From Synchiropus splendidus (Eukaryota > Chordata > Actinopteri > Syngnathiformes > Callionymidae), in contig NC_071347.1 in NCBI RefSeq assembly GCF_027744825.2, positions 18,292,001-18,356,000 on the forward strand: a stretch of 64,000 nt of DNA. Reading direction: 5' to 3'. Below the pieces are notes generated by a model that was not told the DNA's origin, did no database searches, and saw only the letters and a program-made list of their open reading frames with translations. Position 1 is the first letter of the stretch. Each line of letters opens with the position of its first letter. A program made the translations under genes and the position numbers. Below are positions 14,201 through 24,686 of this stretch, piece by piece.

Positions 14201-15144
14201 CCATTTAGTTTATAGTCGTTGTGTGCTGGAATGGCTTGTTGGTAAATGCAAAATCAAAGTTTACAATTTACACTTATTTCTAGTGATGTGTTTGACAAAA
14301 GTGCACAAGCAACAAAAAGCTGACAAAAACAGATTATTTTAAAGGGCCTCGAACTTCAACTTTGTTTCGAAGCCTAATGTAATTGTGTAATGTTCCCTCT
14401 TGAGGGATTTTTGACCTTCACCGCCAGATAAAGCCGGCAGAAAGCTTTTAAATGTCACGTTGGCTGTCGCATATGCTTCATCCATAACCCATTCCCAACC
14501 CATTGGGACATGGTTTAACAGCTCATATGACATGAAAGTGCTCTGGGGGATTTGGAAGCATTTGTTGACAAAGTTGACAAAAAATGTTTTATGATATGCC
14601 ACCACAATAGAAAAGAAACTCTTATCGTCGCTTAAATTGTGAATTGATAGCAGCATACGTGACATAAAAATTCAGCGAGCAGGATTTGCGAACATTTAAT
14701 AATGCAGACCAAGCCAACGGCGAGAATTAGGACGTGACCACTAGTGAAGTGACTCTTGAGAGAGCCTATTTAAGTGAAGTGAAATCCATGTTTGAAGATT
14801 TGAAGCTATATAAATTGCATAGTTTAAAGTGAGATGAAAGAGCGCTGGGTTTTGATCAGAGGCAGTGGTGGATGACTTTGAGATCTCAGTATGTTGGGCT
14901 TAACAAGGCAGTGTTTGTGGCCGTTTACAGGGGAGAGGAAATTCTGATGGTAAACAAAAACACGTTTTCAGTGCTGGAGGGGCCGAGGAATGAGGGAGGG
15001 ATGAAGTTAAAGTCAGAGAAGTGAGGACGTGCTAATTTAGGAGAGGAAAAATAAAGAGTGTTGCAATAGGTTTCATGGAATATACTCAGATGATGACTTT
15101 TCATCAACAATGAACTGTCAGAGCGAAAGATTTGTAATGAACTA

Positions 15145-15146
<2 letters not shown>
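5216..15146. other. Long intergenic region upstream of pex11a
   Basis: No exon with convincing splice sites and protein similarity was found. The longest open frames (8296-8745, 9538-9903, 14339-14665) show no recognisable domain and have AT-rich, non-coding-like composition. About 5580-5830 is less repetitive and contains TAATTA-type homeodomain cores, so it may be a conserved non-coding element. A CTCF-like CCCGCAGGGGGCAC lies at 12671-12684. Confidence 0.5.

Positions 15147-15214
<68 letters not shown>
15147..15214. repeat. Compound (TC)n(TA)n microsatellite
   Basis: An uninterrupted TC run (about 15147-15174) passes directly into a TA run reaching about 15214. It is a simple-sequence tract and probably length-polymorphic. 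Confidence 0.95.
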
Positions 15215-15218
<4 letters not shown>

Positions 15219-16369
15219 CATTCAGACATTGCTGTAGAAAGAAAAGATAAGCGTGAGACAACATGCACACCAACATTGTATTTTGTTTTCCTTTCCCAGT
15301 CAAAACTGGATGGTTGGGTTTGTTTAATAATTCCAGAGTTGCCTACAGCGTGAAGCTAGTTATGCCATGTTACATTATTTACTCCCTTAATTTGTCCCAG
15401 TTATTAAACAAACTATTTCCAACAGTTTAATACGGACAAACTGACTTTGAGTTAAAGGTTGAATTTCCTCCCTCTCTGCAGATTTTAATGTCTGAAATGT
15501 CACCAATTGTCTCCACAGCCACTTCAGCGGAACAGTTTTCTATATTACAAGACTGTATAGTGAAAAGAAGAGAAAATAATTCAGTCAAATAAGCACACAT
15601 TGGTAGTTTCATTTCTTCGTTCGCTTCTTGGGAAATAATGACTACGTATTTTATTCAGTGAAATATATTTGAATATCAATGATTGCCATTTATTAAAAAT
15701 AAAAAAAAAAACTGTCATTTTGACTGACAGCTCGTGTTTCACCCCGATTACAATAAAAAAGGTGAAGGATCGGAACGTCTGTGACTCTTGTCATCTTCAG
15801 CTGTCAGTTTCCTGGCAAAATTGATTTAATTTATCATTATTCTCGCTAGTATGAGACCAAGTGTGAGCTGAGACTGAAGCGATTGATGAACTACAAAACT
15901 GTCGTATAATGATCTGCATTATTCTTCCTCAACAATTTTTGCATTGTCAACAATTTCATTTTTGTGTCTTTAATTTTGCTACTGTACAGATTGATAACGC
16001 TGTTTAGATTGATGTTTTTTAATGCTGATAATACACTATTCCTCATTTTTACTTTCAATAAATGATATTGTTTTGTAAAAATTGAAGAAATAAAAATAAA
16101 GGAAATACAAACAAGTGTTTGCTGTGGTTTAAAATTATTACTTTTGTATATATTGCCAAACAAGTGTAGTTATTTTACAATTCTATTTAGCCATTGCTAG
16201 CAAATATATTGTAGATCCATAAACATACACATTGATATTTAAATGTAGCTGTCAAATACAACAAGAGCGTAAAAGAATTAAGTTGTGTCTCTGTAACCAT
16301 GGTGACTGTATAGAGTTTCCCATGGGTCCGTCCTCTAAACCTGCCCGACATTGGTCCGTCCCGACATTT

Positions 16370-16605
16370 ATCCGGAGGGAAACAAACACGGCACTGTCCC
16401 GGCCGGCAGAACGAGTTAGTACGCGCGTGAACCGGAAGTTTGAAGCTTTTGCAATAGTTACTGGCGTGTGTCATTGTGGTTCTTTGCCGAGTTGTGTCTC
16501 TATGAACCTAACAGACGGCGAGGAAGGGGGTTGGTAGCTTGAGTCGGGAGGTTTAATCCTATTTTGAACCGAAGAGAGCTACCTGTCGCGCGCGAGCCTG
16601 CAGTC
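16370..16605 (+). promoter_or_regulatory. Likely pex11a promoter and 5' UTR
   Basis: The 240 bases before the pex11a start codon are richer in G+C and CpG than their surroundings (CCGGCCGG at 16399, GCGCG at 16423 and 16589). They contain an ETS/GABP-type CCGGAAGT at 16432-16439. No TATA box is evident, which fits a housekeeping promoter. The transcription start cannot be placed by reading. Confidence 0.5.
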
Positions 16606-19600
16606 ATGGACGCGGTGGGGAAGCTGCTGAACCAGAGCCAAGGAAGAGACCGGGTGTTCAGGTAAACCCCCTCGGATAAAGCACAAGTACGTCGAGTTAC
16701 TATTGTCTTAAAGTGAGCCCTCACCTTGAGTTTCTAATTCCAGAGCAACTCAGTACGCGTGCGCCTTGTCAGTATATTTACTCCGAAACAAGAGTCAAAG
16801 CAAAGAGTTGGTGGCAAAACTGAAGAGTCTTGAAGCCAACATGAGTGCCGGTCGAAAACGTAAGTATAAGCAAATAAAGTCTTCGTTTATGATGTTATTC
16901 ATTCATCTTTTCTCTTTTGGTTCCTTTGGCTCCTGTCCCAGCTACCTGGGGCAACAGGCAGGGAACACACTGAGTAGATGCAAAGAGCACTGTCAGACAC
17001 TATAGAGTCACAGGTCACATTTTCGGGAGGACAACAGGATTGTCATTTGAATATAATAGTTTTGTTAAAGGCACAATGGCACCAAATATTGCCTTTAAAA
17101 TCCTAGTTTAGAGTGTGTTCATGTCAATCATTAACCCTGTTGTTTAAATATTTACTGCTGTGTTCACCTTTGTTATATTTACTCGAACAGCGTCGAGCAA
17201 TTGTTTGTCAACACTAGCTCACCACTTCAGCAGCTACCTGCAGTTTATCTCGCATGAATGATGACATTCGTACTCAACCTGGAAAACCTGTTCTGATCAG
17301 CAAAATGGAATAATAACGGCATTTCTGACAACAGAGTAGTTCATCAATTTTCAGGGGAATTATGAGTCTCCCAAAACTCTCCTCATAATCCACCTGCATT
17401 CAGCAATAATCTGTTACAAAAGAGATTTTGTATAAATACGTTGTAAAACATTGAATGAGACTGATCCTCTACAAAGGTTGTTTTGGGACTTTGAATTTTT
17501 CATCAGACTTTTTAATCATTTTCAGCAATTGTGTGCAACACAGTGACATTTTCCAGTGAGTCAGTTCAGAACACATGGGTGAAGCTGCGAGCAGCTCTAT
17601 GGCAACAAGAAGATCTGTCTTTGTGTGTGTGTATGTATGTGTGTGTGAGTACCAAGTCTTGACAAGCCACCTTCTTGTGAGGACATGTTTCTTTTTATTA
17701 AAAGTTGTTTTTTATAGTTGGGCACAAGTTTGGTTCAGAGTCCTGGTGAAGGTTCGCCATTTGTTTGGGATGGTTAAGTTAAGGGTGAGAGACTGGGGAA
17801 AGCATTATGTCAATGAGAGGTCCTCACAAAAATGGCGAAGCAATCATGTGCTGTACCTGTGAGTACCCAGTCTTGTAGAGCCACCTTCTTGTGAGGACAT
17901 TTTGGCCTGTCCTCACCGGGTTTACGGGGTTAAAACTTAAGCAGAAGTAGTTTTTTTATAATTGGGTTTATGTTTGGTTCTGGTTAAGGTGAGCAAAACA
18001 GCAATACAATACACGTGTGTGTGCCAGTTGTTCTCAAATTTCCCTCGCCACATGGCACTTTTCAATATCATGTTTCATTGTAACCCAATTTATAAACCAT
18101 TTAACAATGCAAAGAATGTGTTTATGATCAAATAAAAAGTATTGTTTACCTTCATGATTCAATTACAATGTAGCTCAAATACTCACACAGAATCTGTAAC
18201 CAATCCTGAAGTCATCTCACATCATAAAGTAAAACAGTTCTTATGCTAGTCAATGTCGACTAATAGCAGTAACCATGACCCCCAGTCACCGTCAACTAGA
18301 CCGACGCCTTTCGTTTCCCTGGCAGCTAAAGTCAGTTAGGAATGATCATAAATAAACAGTAATTAAAAATCTGAATAAGCTGTGACGGAAACCTGACTGG
18401 AGTGTACACAGCCGCCAATCACGTAAATGTAAATATCAGTGTGAGTCATGTGAGTCTGGTTCTGTGTGGAGACCATTCTAAAAGAAATGTTTGGGGAACT
18501 TGATGCAATTATTTCAGTCTGTCTTGGCTTTTGTGTATCACTTCAAGCTCTATTCGCAAGGAGTTACATATGATACATTCAGAGTGACTCTAAAAATTGA
18601 GTGTGTGTGGAAATGTTTCTGTCAAAATGTGCCCCGATGTACAGTAAGGAGTAAGCAGGAGAGAATGAGGCGGATTAAATGAGAATGTTTTTCTCCTTCG
18701 TCTTTGTCCTCTCAAACTCATTTTTCATTCATCTTTTCAGTGGTATATTTGCCAAATATTGAAGATGCACCCAAACAAAATTTGACAATAAAAGCTTAGC
18801 TGAAGAACAAGAAATGATATTATTCTGATATATTTTTGAAATATATTCCAGTTGAGCTTTTGCTGTGTGTATTTGTAGCCTCATGCACTTGAACTGGTGC
18901 ATAACGTCTCACCGACTCTTGGAAAAATATCTTCTCACTGCTGACAGTTTACTGAAAGAGGCAGGTCACTGCATTGTTTGATAAAATAAATAAGCATCCC
19001 TGTCACACACACACGGCAGGTCGTACTGACTGGTTCACTTGTTGGAGAGGTTTTTAAAGGGCGTCACTCATCACTGTTGTGCACCAACATCAGCTCCAAG
19101 CTAACATGGTTCACTCTCTCTCTTGGCTTATACTTGATCATGATATTGATATTGATCTCAACCATATTAAAGTAGGATCCTGCTGCTATAGAGAGGCACG
19201 TCTCTCGCTTCTTTCTATGCTCTCGTTTCGCGATCTCAACCTCAAAATATGAAGATCTCAGTCGAGAGTTGGAAATACTGAATCATTTCAAGAGTGATTC
19301 GACAGCTCCACTTGAGTGGGCTGCGCTTCGGTCTTGATGTCGGGCTCAAAGAGGATGCTTGACCCAAAAAGGGAATGGCTTCATTATCTATTCTGAAGGC
19401 TCTTTGCCTGCTCCCTGGCTCCTCTGGTTTTGTAAACGGTAGATGAAAGCACTGCGTCGGGTGCCGTTTATCGGAACTGGGGTTGTAGCTGGTGCTTCTT
19501 TCTGCGACCTCAGCGGGGCTGCTAATTACAGCTGCAAGGTTGGAAAAGCGTTGAGAGTGGGGTTCAGAGTTACTGTCTTCTCCCGCGCGAGTTGCTGATC

Positions 19601-20233
19601 TGACATTCCACATGAAGTTCCTCTCTGTTCTCATTCCATTTCCACCCCCTCCCTCCTTTGTCAGTGTTCAGGCTGGGGAACACAGTAAATTCCATTGAGG
19701 CTGCTAAGCGAACCGTTGGACTGTCTGACCGGGTGCTGAGCCTGTGCCTGACCACGGCCAACCTCAGCCGCGCCCTCTACTTTCTCTGCGACAACACGCT
19801 GTGGGCCCAGAACGTCCGCCTTATCTCCCACATCGACAAGGAACGCTGGAGCCTCAACGCCTCTCGCTTCTACCTGGTCTCCCTCGTCATGAACCTCACC
19901 ACAGATTTGTACTTCATAGTTCAGCTGATGACTCAGAAAGCCAAGGACAAAGACTTCAGGCGGCAAATGGAGTCGCATCTGAGCGAGTGCCCCGAGGTGG
20001 CCGAAGTGGTGGTTCCCCGCCTGGACGCCTTGGTCTTTCTGCTTCTGTCCAGCCTGAAATCTGACCCCACCGTCGCGCTGGACACGCTGAAGAACATCTG
20101 CGATCTCTTCATTCCTTTGGACAAGCTGGGCATTTACAAGTCCAACGCCGGAGTGGTGGGCTTCTGTGGGCTGGTCTCGTCGCTGATAGGGCTTCTCACC
20201 GTCTTGCAACCAAAGTTAAAAATCAAAACTTGA
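16606..20233 (+). CDS. Peroxisomal membrane protein PEX11 alpha, 3 exons
   Basis: Coding exons are 16606-16661, 16744-16859 and 19665-20233. Their sum is 741 bases, or 246 residues, against about 247 in human PEX11A. Junctions follow GT..AG and phases join (AG|A gives Arg19; C|TG gives Leu58). PEX11 proteins bind and curve the peroxisome membrane to start elongation and fission. The start MDAVGKLLNQSQGRDRVFR aligns with the family's N-terminal amphipathic region. 'GRKLFRLGN' (55-63), 'SRALYFLCD' (92-100), 'CDLFIPLDKLGIYKSN' (203-218) and a hydrophobic C-terminal segment (about 220-238) are family hallmarks. The C-terminus KLKIKT has the alternating lysines described for PEX11 alpha. The alpha form is favoured over beta by the IYKSN motif, the short linker at 147-165 and the absence of PEX11B's glycine-rich loop. 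Intron 2 (2.8 kb) contains dispersed repeats. The gene is intact and converges on ell. Confidence 0.95.
16895..17005. repeat. Dispersed teleost repeat relic in pex11a intron 2
   Basis: The segment with GTCCCAGCTACCTGGGGCAA, followed by CAGGCAGGGAACACACTGA, resembles a very common fish element whose consensus reads roughly 'cccagctacc...gggcgagaggcagggtacaccctgga'. Identified from memory of the family; ends are approximate. Confidence 0.4.
17622..17940. repeat. GT microsatellite plus a doubled dispersed repeat
   Basis: A GT/GTAT run (17622-17650) leads into a block containing CCACCTTCTTGTGAGGACAT. The same block recurs 214 bases downstream (start about 17861, preceded by GAGTACCCAGTCTTG). The second copy continues into GGCCTGTCCTCACCGGGTTT. 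Similar 'gtgaggacattttggcctgtcctca' repeats are widespread in fish genomes. It lies inside pex11a intron 2. Confidence 0.6.
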
Positions 20234-20983
20234 TCCGCATTGGTTCTCCTCAGTTGTCTCACCAACCATCGACCGTGTTGCTTCCCAATCCTGACTCCCG
20301 AGTTCTGGCCGTCGCTCAGGGCTCAGCATCACTCCACCAAGTCCCTCGACATCAGACTGTAACTCAAAAATAATGGAAAAAACCATGCAATAGTGGAGGC
20401 AGCAGGAGTCTCCGCCAAACATCTGGAGGCTTAAATGTTTGGAAAGGTTTGAAGTTGTTCATTAATATTTCATTGGAGATAAAGGGACTCACTGGGAAAC
20501 TTGTTTTACTTAAAGCCCATAAGCCTGTCTTATTTTTGGCTGGAAACAGTGGAGGAAAAGTCAGTTGCAATTATTTTGGCAGCAGTCTGGGATCATGTGG
20601 AGGAACGCCGGCAAAGGTGTTGGGTGTGGTGCTTGCGTGTCCACGTAGGTGCGGATGACAATCCTCTGTTTTGTGTCTTTTGTCTCTATCCCTGGACAGC
20701 AGCAGCGTCGCCTCTCGTATCTCAGGTTATCTGCGGAATCTGCTCTAGATAAGAATGTGACTCGGACTTCGACCTTTTGGCCGCGATCAGCCGCTGGAAA
20801 TAGAAAACTGGTTTTACACTTACTACGTCACGAACGAGAGGTACATGAAATGCTGTGTAAAACTACTGTGACCGTGATGGATTCACTGGAAGCGTGTTCG
20901 AGTGAATGCTGCTGTTTTATAGGGACGTATGGTTGGATTTGTTTTGTATTCATTCAGATGTTGGTTCTGTTTGACATGATAAG

Positions 20984-20989
20984 AATAAA
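20984..20989 (+). terminator. pex11a polyadenylation signal AATAAA
   Basis: A canonical AATAAA lies 750 bases after the pex11a stop codon, with a GTTATAATGGTGTTC-type T/G-rich stretch about 25-40 bases downstream. This gives a plausible 3' UTR of about 0.77 kb. No earlier AATAAA was noticed between 20234 and 20984. Confidence 0.6.
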
Positions 20990-21116
20990 CACTTTACAAT
21001 GAATACAAGTTATAATGGTGTTCTTTTTTTTAAATGTACGACTGGAGCTGGTGATACTTCAGTTAAATTATACTGAAAATACAGTTGTTTTTGTGGACAA
21101 ATTTATAGAAATGCAT

Positions 21117-21350
21117 GGTCACACTTTAGATTAGGGAACACACATTGACTATTCGTAAACTGCTTGCTTTTTTACTGTTAATAATCAGGAATTGCGTTGT
21201 TGTGTAGAGTGAACTTTCAGTGACCATTCCATGGTAAAATATTGTCATTGTTAATGACATGCTTATCAGTACCTTATGTATGCTGGTTATACACACACGG
21301 ATAAGTAGTTTATTTACGGTAATATATGTTCCCTAATCTGAAGTGTAACC
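21117..21350. mobile_element. Non-autonomous hAT-type MITE with perfect 8-bp duplication
   Basis: Terminal inverted repeats of 24 bases occupy 21117-21140 and 21327-21350 and match at 22 of 24 positions. They are flanked by an identical 8-bp direct repeat AAATGCAT (21109-21116 and 21351-21358), the duplication size made by hAT transposases. The 186-base interior encodes nothing, so the element depends on a transposase elsewhere. The perfect duplication suggests relatively recent insertion, just past the pex11a 3' end. Confidence 0.85.
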
Positions 21351-21358
21351 AAATGCAT

Positions 21359-24104
21359 TATAATCAAGATTATTTTGGTCCACTCTTCTGAATTATGAAG
21401 ACGCTGAATAGTGTTGTACAGTGTCTATTTTAGTATAAAATTATTCTAATAATTTCGAATTTGAGTTTTTTCCCCAGATTATTAAAAAAAACATTTTTTA
21501 GTTTATGTCCAAAATAATTAATATTATTATAATAATTAATATAATTAATATTCCATTTGTTATTTACTTTTTCTTAAAAACATGTTGATATTTATGTTTA
21601 CTTTTTTCCTTTTTTGCTATGATGAAGGCAATATACTTTGTTATCGACTTTTTTTTACTTTACTTTATTTTATTTATTTATTTTAATTGTATTCATTGTG
21701 TTATTTTATCTCACATTTGCACTAAGCCTTGCACTGGTGCAACATGTACATTTTCCTCAGTGGGATAAGACAATGACACCTGTATATCAACAGTCATTAT
21801 CGTTAATGCTTTTTAAAAATGTAACATTCTTTTTATGGAATAGGCAATACAGACCCCCAAAATCTGACCCTTTTAATGTCACTGCGTATTTCATGTAGAT
21901 GTGTTTTTATATTGCACCTTTCTTGAATATTGAACGTTTCAGCGTCACTAGCTGGAAGGAAAAGTTGAGCAACACCGCCCTCTAGCGAACATCCGGCGAC
22001 AGTGTAGGTTCACGTTGAGTCATGAGACAGTGGTAGGTAGATCAATTGCATTTATTAAGTGTTCACCTTCACATCGCTCAGTGATCAATCGCTCCACCAG
22101 TACCATAAACGCGAATCCAACGAACAGTCCAAATGAAATCCAGGCGTTCACTCACTGTGACTGTGAAGACGTTCCAGTTATACAGGATACCACCTCGATG
22201 CCGTTTGCATTCCCATAAGGCATTGAATCACGAATCAACGTTAGAAAAGCACTTTTGAATAGTGGCAACAGTAGTTTACATCCGTCACACCTCCAATGTT
22301 ACGACGACTGAAAAGGCACTTCCAGTCTCTCACGACAGTATAAAACATCACCGCGGTTCAGAGCCCTTTTTTTCCCCAAACACAAAGGGCTTGGTCCCAC
22401 ATTAACTAACTTCAATTTATCATCCTAAGATCAGAAGTAATTTCGTCTTGGCGTTTTGATTGAGCCCATCAAGTCGGACAGTTCAGAGTGGCGCCGCCTC
22501 CCGACAGCTGGCGGACGCTTCCCTTAGACACGAGTCGATTTGGGCCCTCGCAGGGCTTCATTTGTAACAAACACCTGGCGCTTCAGAAGGCCAGTGTTAG
22601 CGCACGCATGCTTGTCTCGACGTACACTGGCTTTGTTAGGAAAGTTCAACACTTGAAATGTGCCAACGCTTGGTCCCCATGCTTGTATGTGCCGCACGTA
22701 AATCTGTGAGAAATGGTCCGATATGTTTTGAGTCGGTTGAAATGTGAACTGATCTTTGTATTGACAGGATTGAGTGACAGATCAGGGGTGTCCAAACCAG
22801 TGGGACCACTGGGAGCAGCAGGGTTAGACACATAACAAGGAATCAACTTGATTTTGAATGTAGCGTGTGTCTGTTTCAACACTAGGTGGCAGCGTTCCGA
22901 TTAATCGGCCTGGTCAGTTGTCATTCTAACCTCTAAAGAAGCCTCCGCAGACCATAATACTTGAGTGAATTTTTGGAAACTGACTAGGATTCAAGGGAAA
23001 TTTTAACTTCAAATCAAAGTCGCTAACTTGCCGACTAGCCGCTTTCACGTTTTCACGCCGCGGTTGTACAATGATAATCCATACTTTTGAAGTGTTTATT
23101 TTACTAAAACAACAAGCCAAGAGGGCATTTTGCCGTCGCATAATAGCGCTGAATGGCAACTGCGTCTGGTTGAATCGACCTCTCAGGATCTGTGAGCGAC
23201 TTTATCGGCGCAGAGACTGGCAAACTTGGATTGGTTCTGAACAACTGTCGCACCGGACACCCCTGACTTTAAGACACGATGCAGCAAAATGAGTTGATAT
23301 TGAAGAATACTAAACTGCGATGCTCAACTTGGAGATACAACTCGCTTGTTTAAGGCTATTGAGTAAGACATCGGTTGTGTGAGTTAAGAAAATATTTTCT
23401 GGAGTTTGTTAGCGTCGCGTCTGTCCGTGTTGACGCTGTGCAGCAGCACGTGAAGCACAAGACTAAAGTCAAACTAAATCAATACTTCTGAAAGAGGAAA
23501 GCAAGAAGGCTGGTGAGGAGAAACGAACACTGTACGTTGAATAAAATCAGGTTTTCGGATCGTTCATGCGTCGCCTCACGTGCGGCGGCAGAATAACCAG
23601 GTTTGTGACGAAGGCAACTCGCGGTCAGCTACGGTGACGTGAGGAAGAAAGACTGGCTATTGTTGTTAGGTTTTAAAGCAAGAGTGAAGAGTGATGCCCC
23701 GTGTAATTGATATTTAGTTTGGGAGTGTTTGAGCATTCACCTGAGAAAAAAAAAGGAAAACAGAAGTTTCCTGACTGGCGCAAATTAAAGAGATTATTTT
23801 TGCCATCTGTTTCTGTAGATTTTAAAAATAGTTTAGTCCATTTTCTTCCACTTGTCAGAGGTCAGACTGACTTCTCTCTATGGAGAGGACGAGGTGTTCT
23901 ACTCTGAGTCTCTTCCAGCGGAGCAGACGCACTTGGCATCTTGCCTCTCGTCCTTTGAGGCACCTCAAAGGATCTAGAGCTTTCACCTTCAGCTCAGCTC
24001 TGTTCACCCCATGACTTGAGAAGCTGCACTGACCTGTTGATCTCACGCACCTCATTGCGGGATGGAATAAAATAATGATTTTTCAGTTCAGTAAGTCACA
24101 ACCT
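21359..24104. other. Convergent intergenic region between pex11a and ell
   Basis: No coding exon was recognised. AT-rich DNA follows the MITE up to about 21.9 kb (including a TAATTAATATTAT-like tract near 21520). The rest is mixed. CTCF-like motifs lie at 21976-21989 (- strand) and 22879-22892 (+ strand). Open frames here are under 80 codons and unrelated to known families. Confidence 0.5.
22879..22892 (+). promoter_or_regulatory. Candidate CTCF site ACACTAGGTGGCAG
   Basis: It matches the core CCASYAGRKGGCRS at 13 of 14 positions. It lies between the converging 3' ends of pex11a and ell. Motif match only; occupancy cannot be judged. Confidence 0.35.
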
Positions 24105-24110
24105 TTTATT
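24105..24110 (-). terminator. Candidate ell polyadenylation signal
   Basis: TTTATT on the + strand gives AATAAA on the - strand about 580 bases past the ell stop codon. A second AATAAA on the same strand is at 24154-24159. Either could end the transcript; no signal was seen closer to the stop. Confidence 0.35.
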
Positions 24111-24610
24111 CTGAATTATTAATTTTAGTCATTTTCGACCTGAAAAAAAGGATTTTATTTTCTCCGTAATTCAATTTCCTGACAACATGTTTTAGCTGAG
24201 TTTGCTGTCAGAGTTTTCACTCATCTCGACGTTTTAGCAAAGGCTTTTTGAGACTTGAGCGATGTACTTTTTCGGACCTTTATGTTATAAGAAGATAAAA
24301 ATGATCTCTGAAAATGATTTTTTTTTCCCAAGTGAATGCATCAGTATCTCCCCTGTGATTGATTGTACCATCAATTCATACTTAAATCATGAAAAACAAA
24401 ATGCACTCCCAAAACTACGATTTTGGTTTTCACAGGCTCAACTGACCGTTTTACAGCAGAAACAAACATGACAGCCGTTTATAAACATAAAGTTAAAGGG
24501 GGTGGTGTTCTGATCACGAGTCAGTGGTCCCACCTTGCTCCCGAAATTCATTAACACTCAGAGGGATAAAGTGAATAGTGTTTTGGTGACCCCCTCCCCC
24601 TCCCCTTAGC

Positions 24611-24624
24611 CCAGCAGGGGGCGA
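24611..24624 (+). promoter_or_regulatory. Candidate CTCF site CCAGCAGGGGGCGA
   Basis: It matches the core CCASYAGRKGGCRS at 13 of 14 positions. It lies in the presumed 3' UTR of ell, 63 bases past the stop codon. Confidence 0.35.
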
Positions 24625-24686
24625 GCTCGGGTCTCTAGTTAAGTCTTTTGGTCCAGTTTCAACACCCTGCTGAAGAACCGCTGGGG

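Noticed and set aside
14339..14665. 108-codon - strand ORF upstream of pex11a
   Set aside because: No recognisable family, no splice context and AT-rich composition like the surrounding intergenic DNA.
19661..20209. 182-codon - strand ORF opposite pex11a exon 3
   Set aside because: It is an antisense shadow of a G+C-rich coding exon. The + strand frame has clear PEX11 similarity and proper splice phases.
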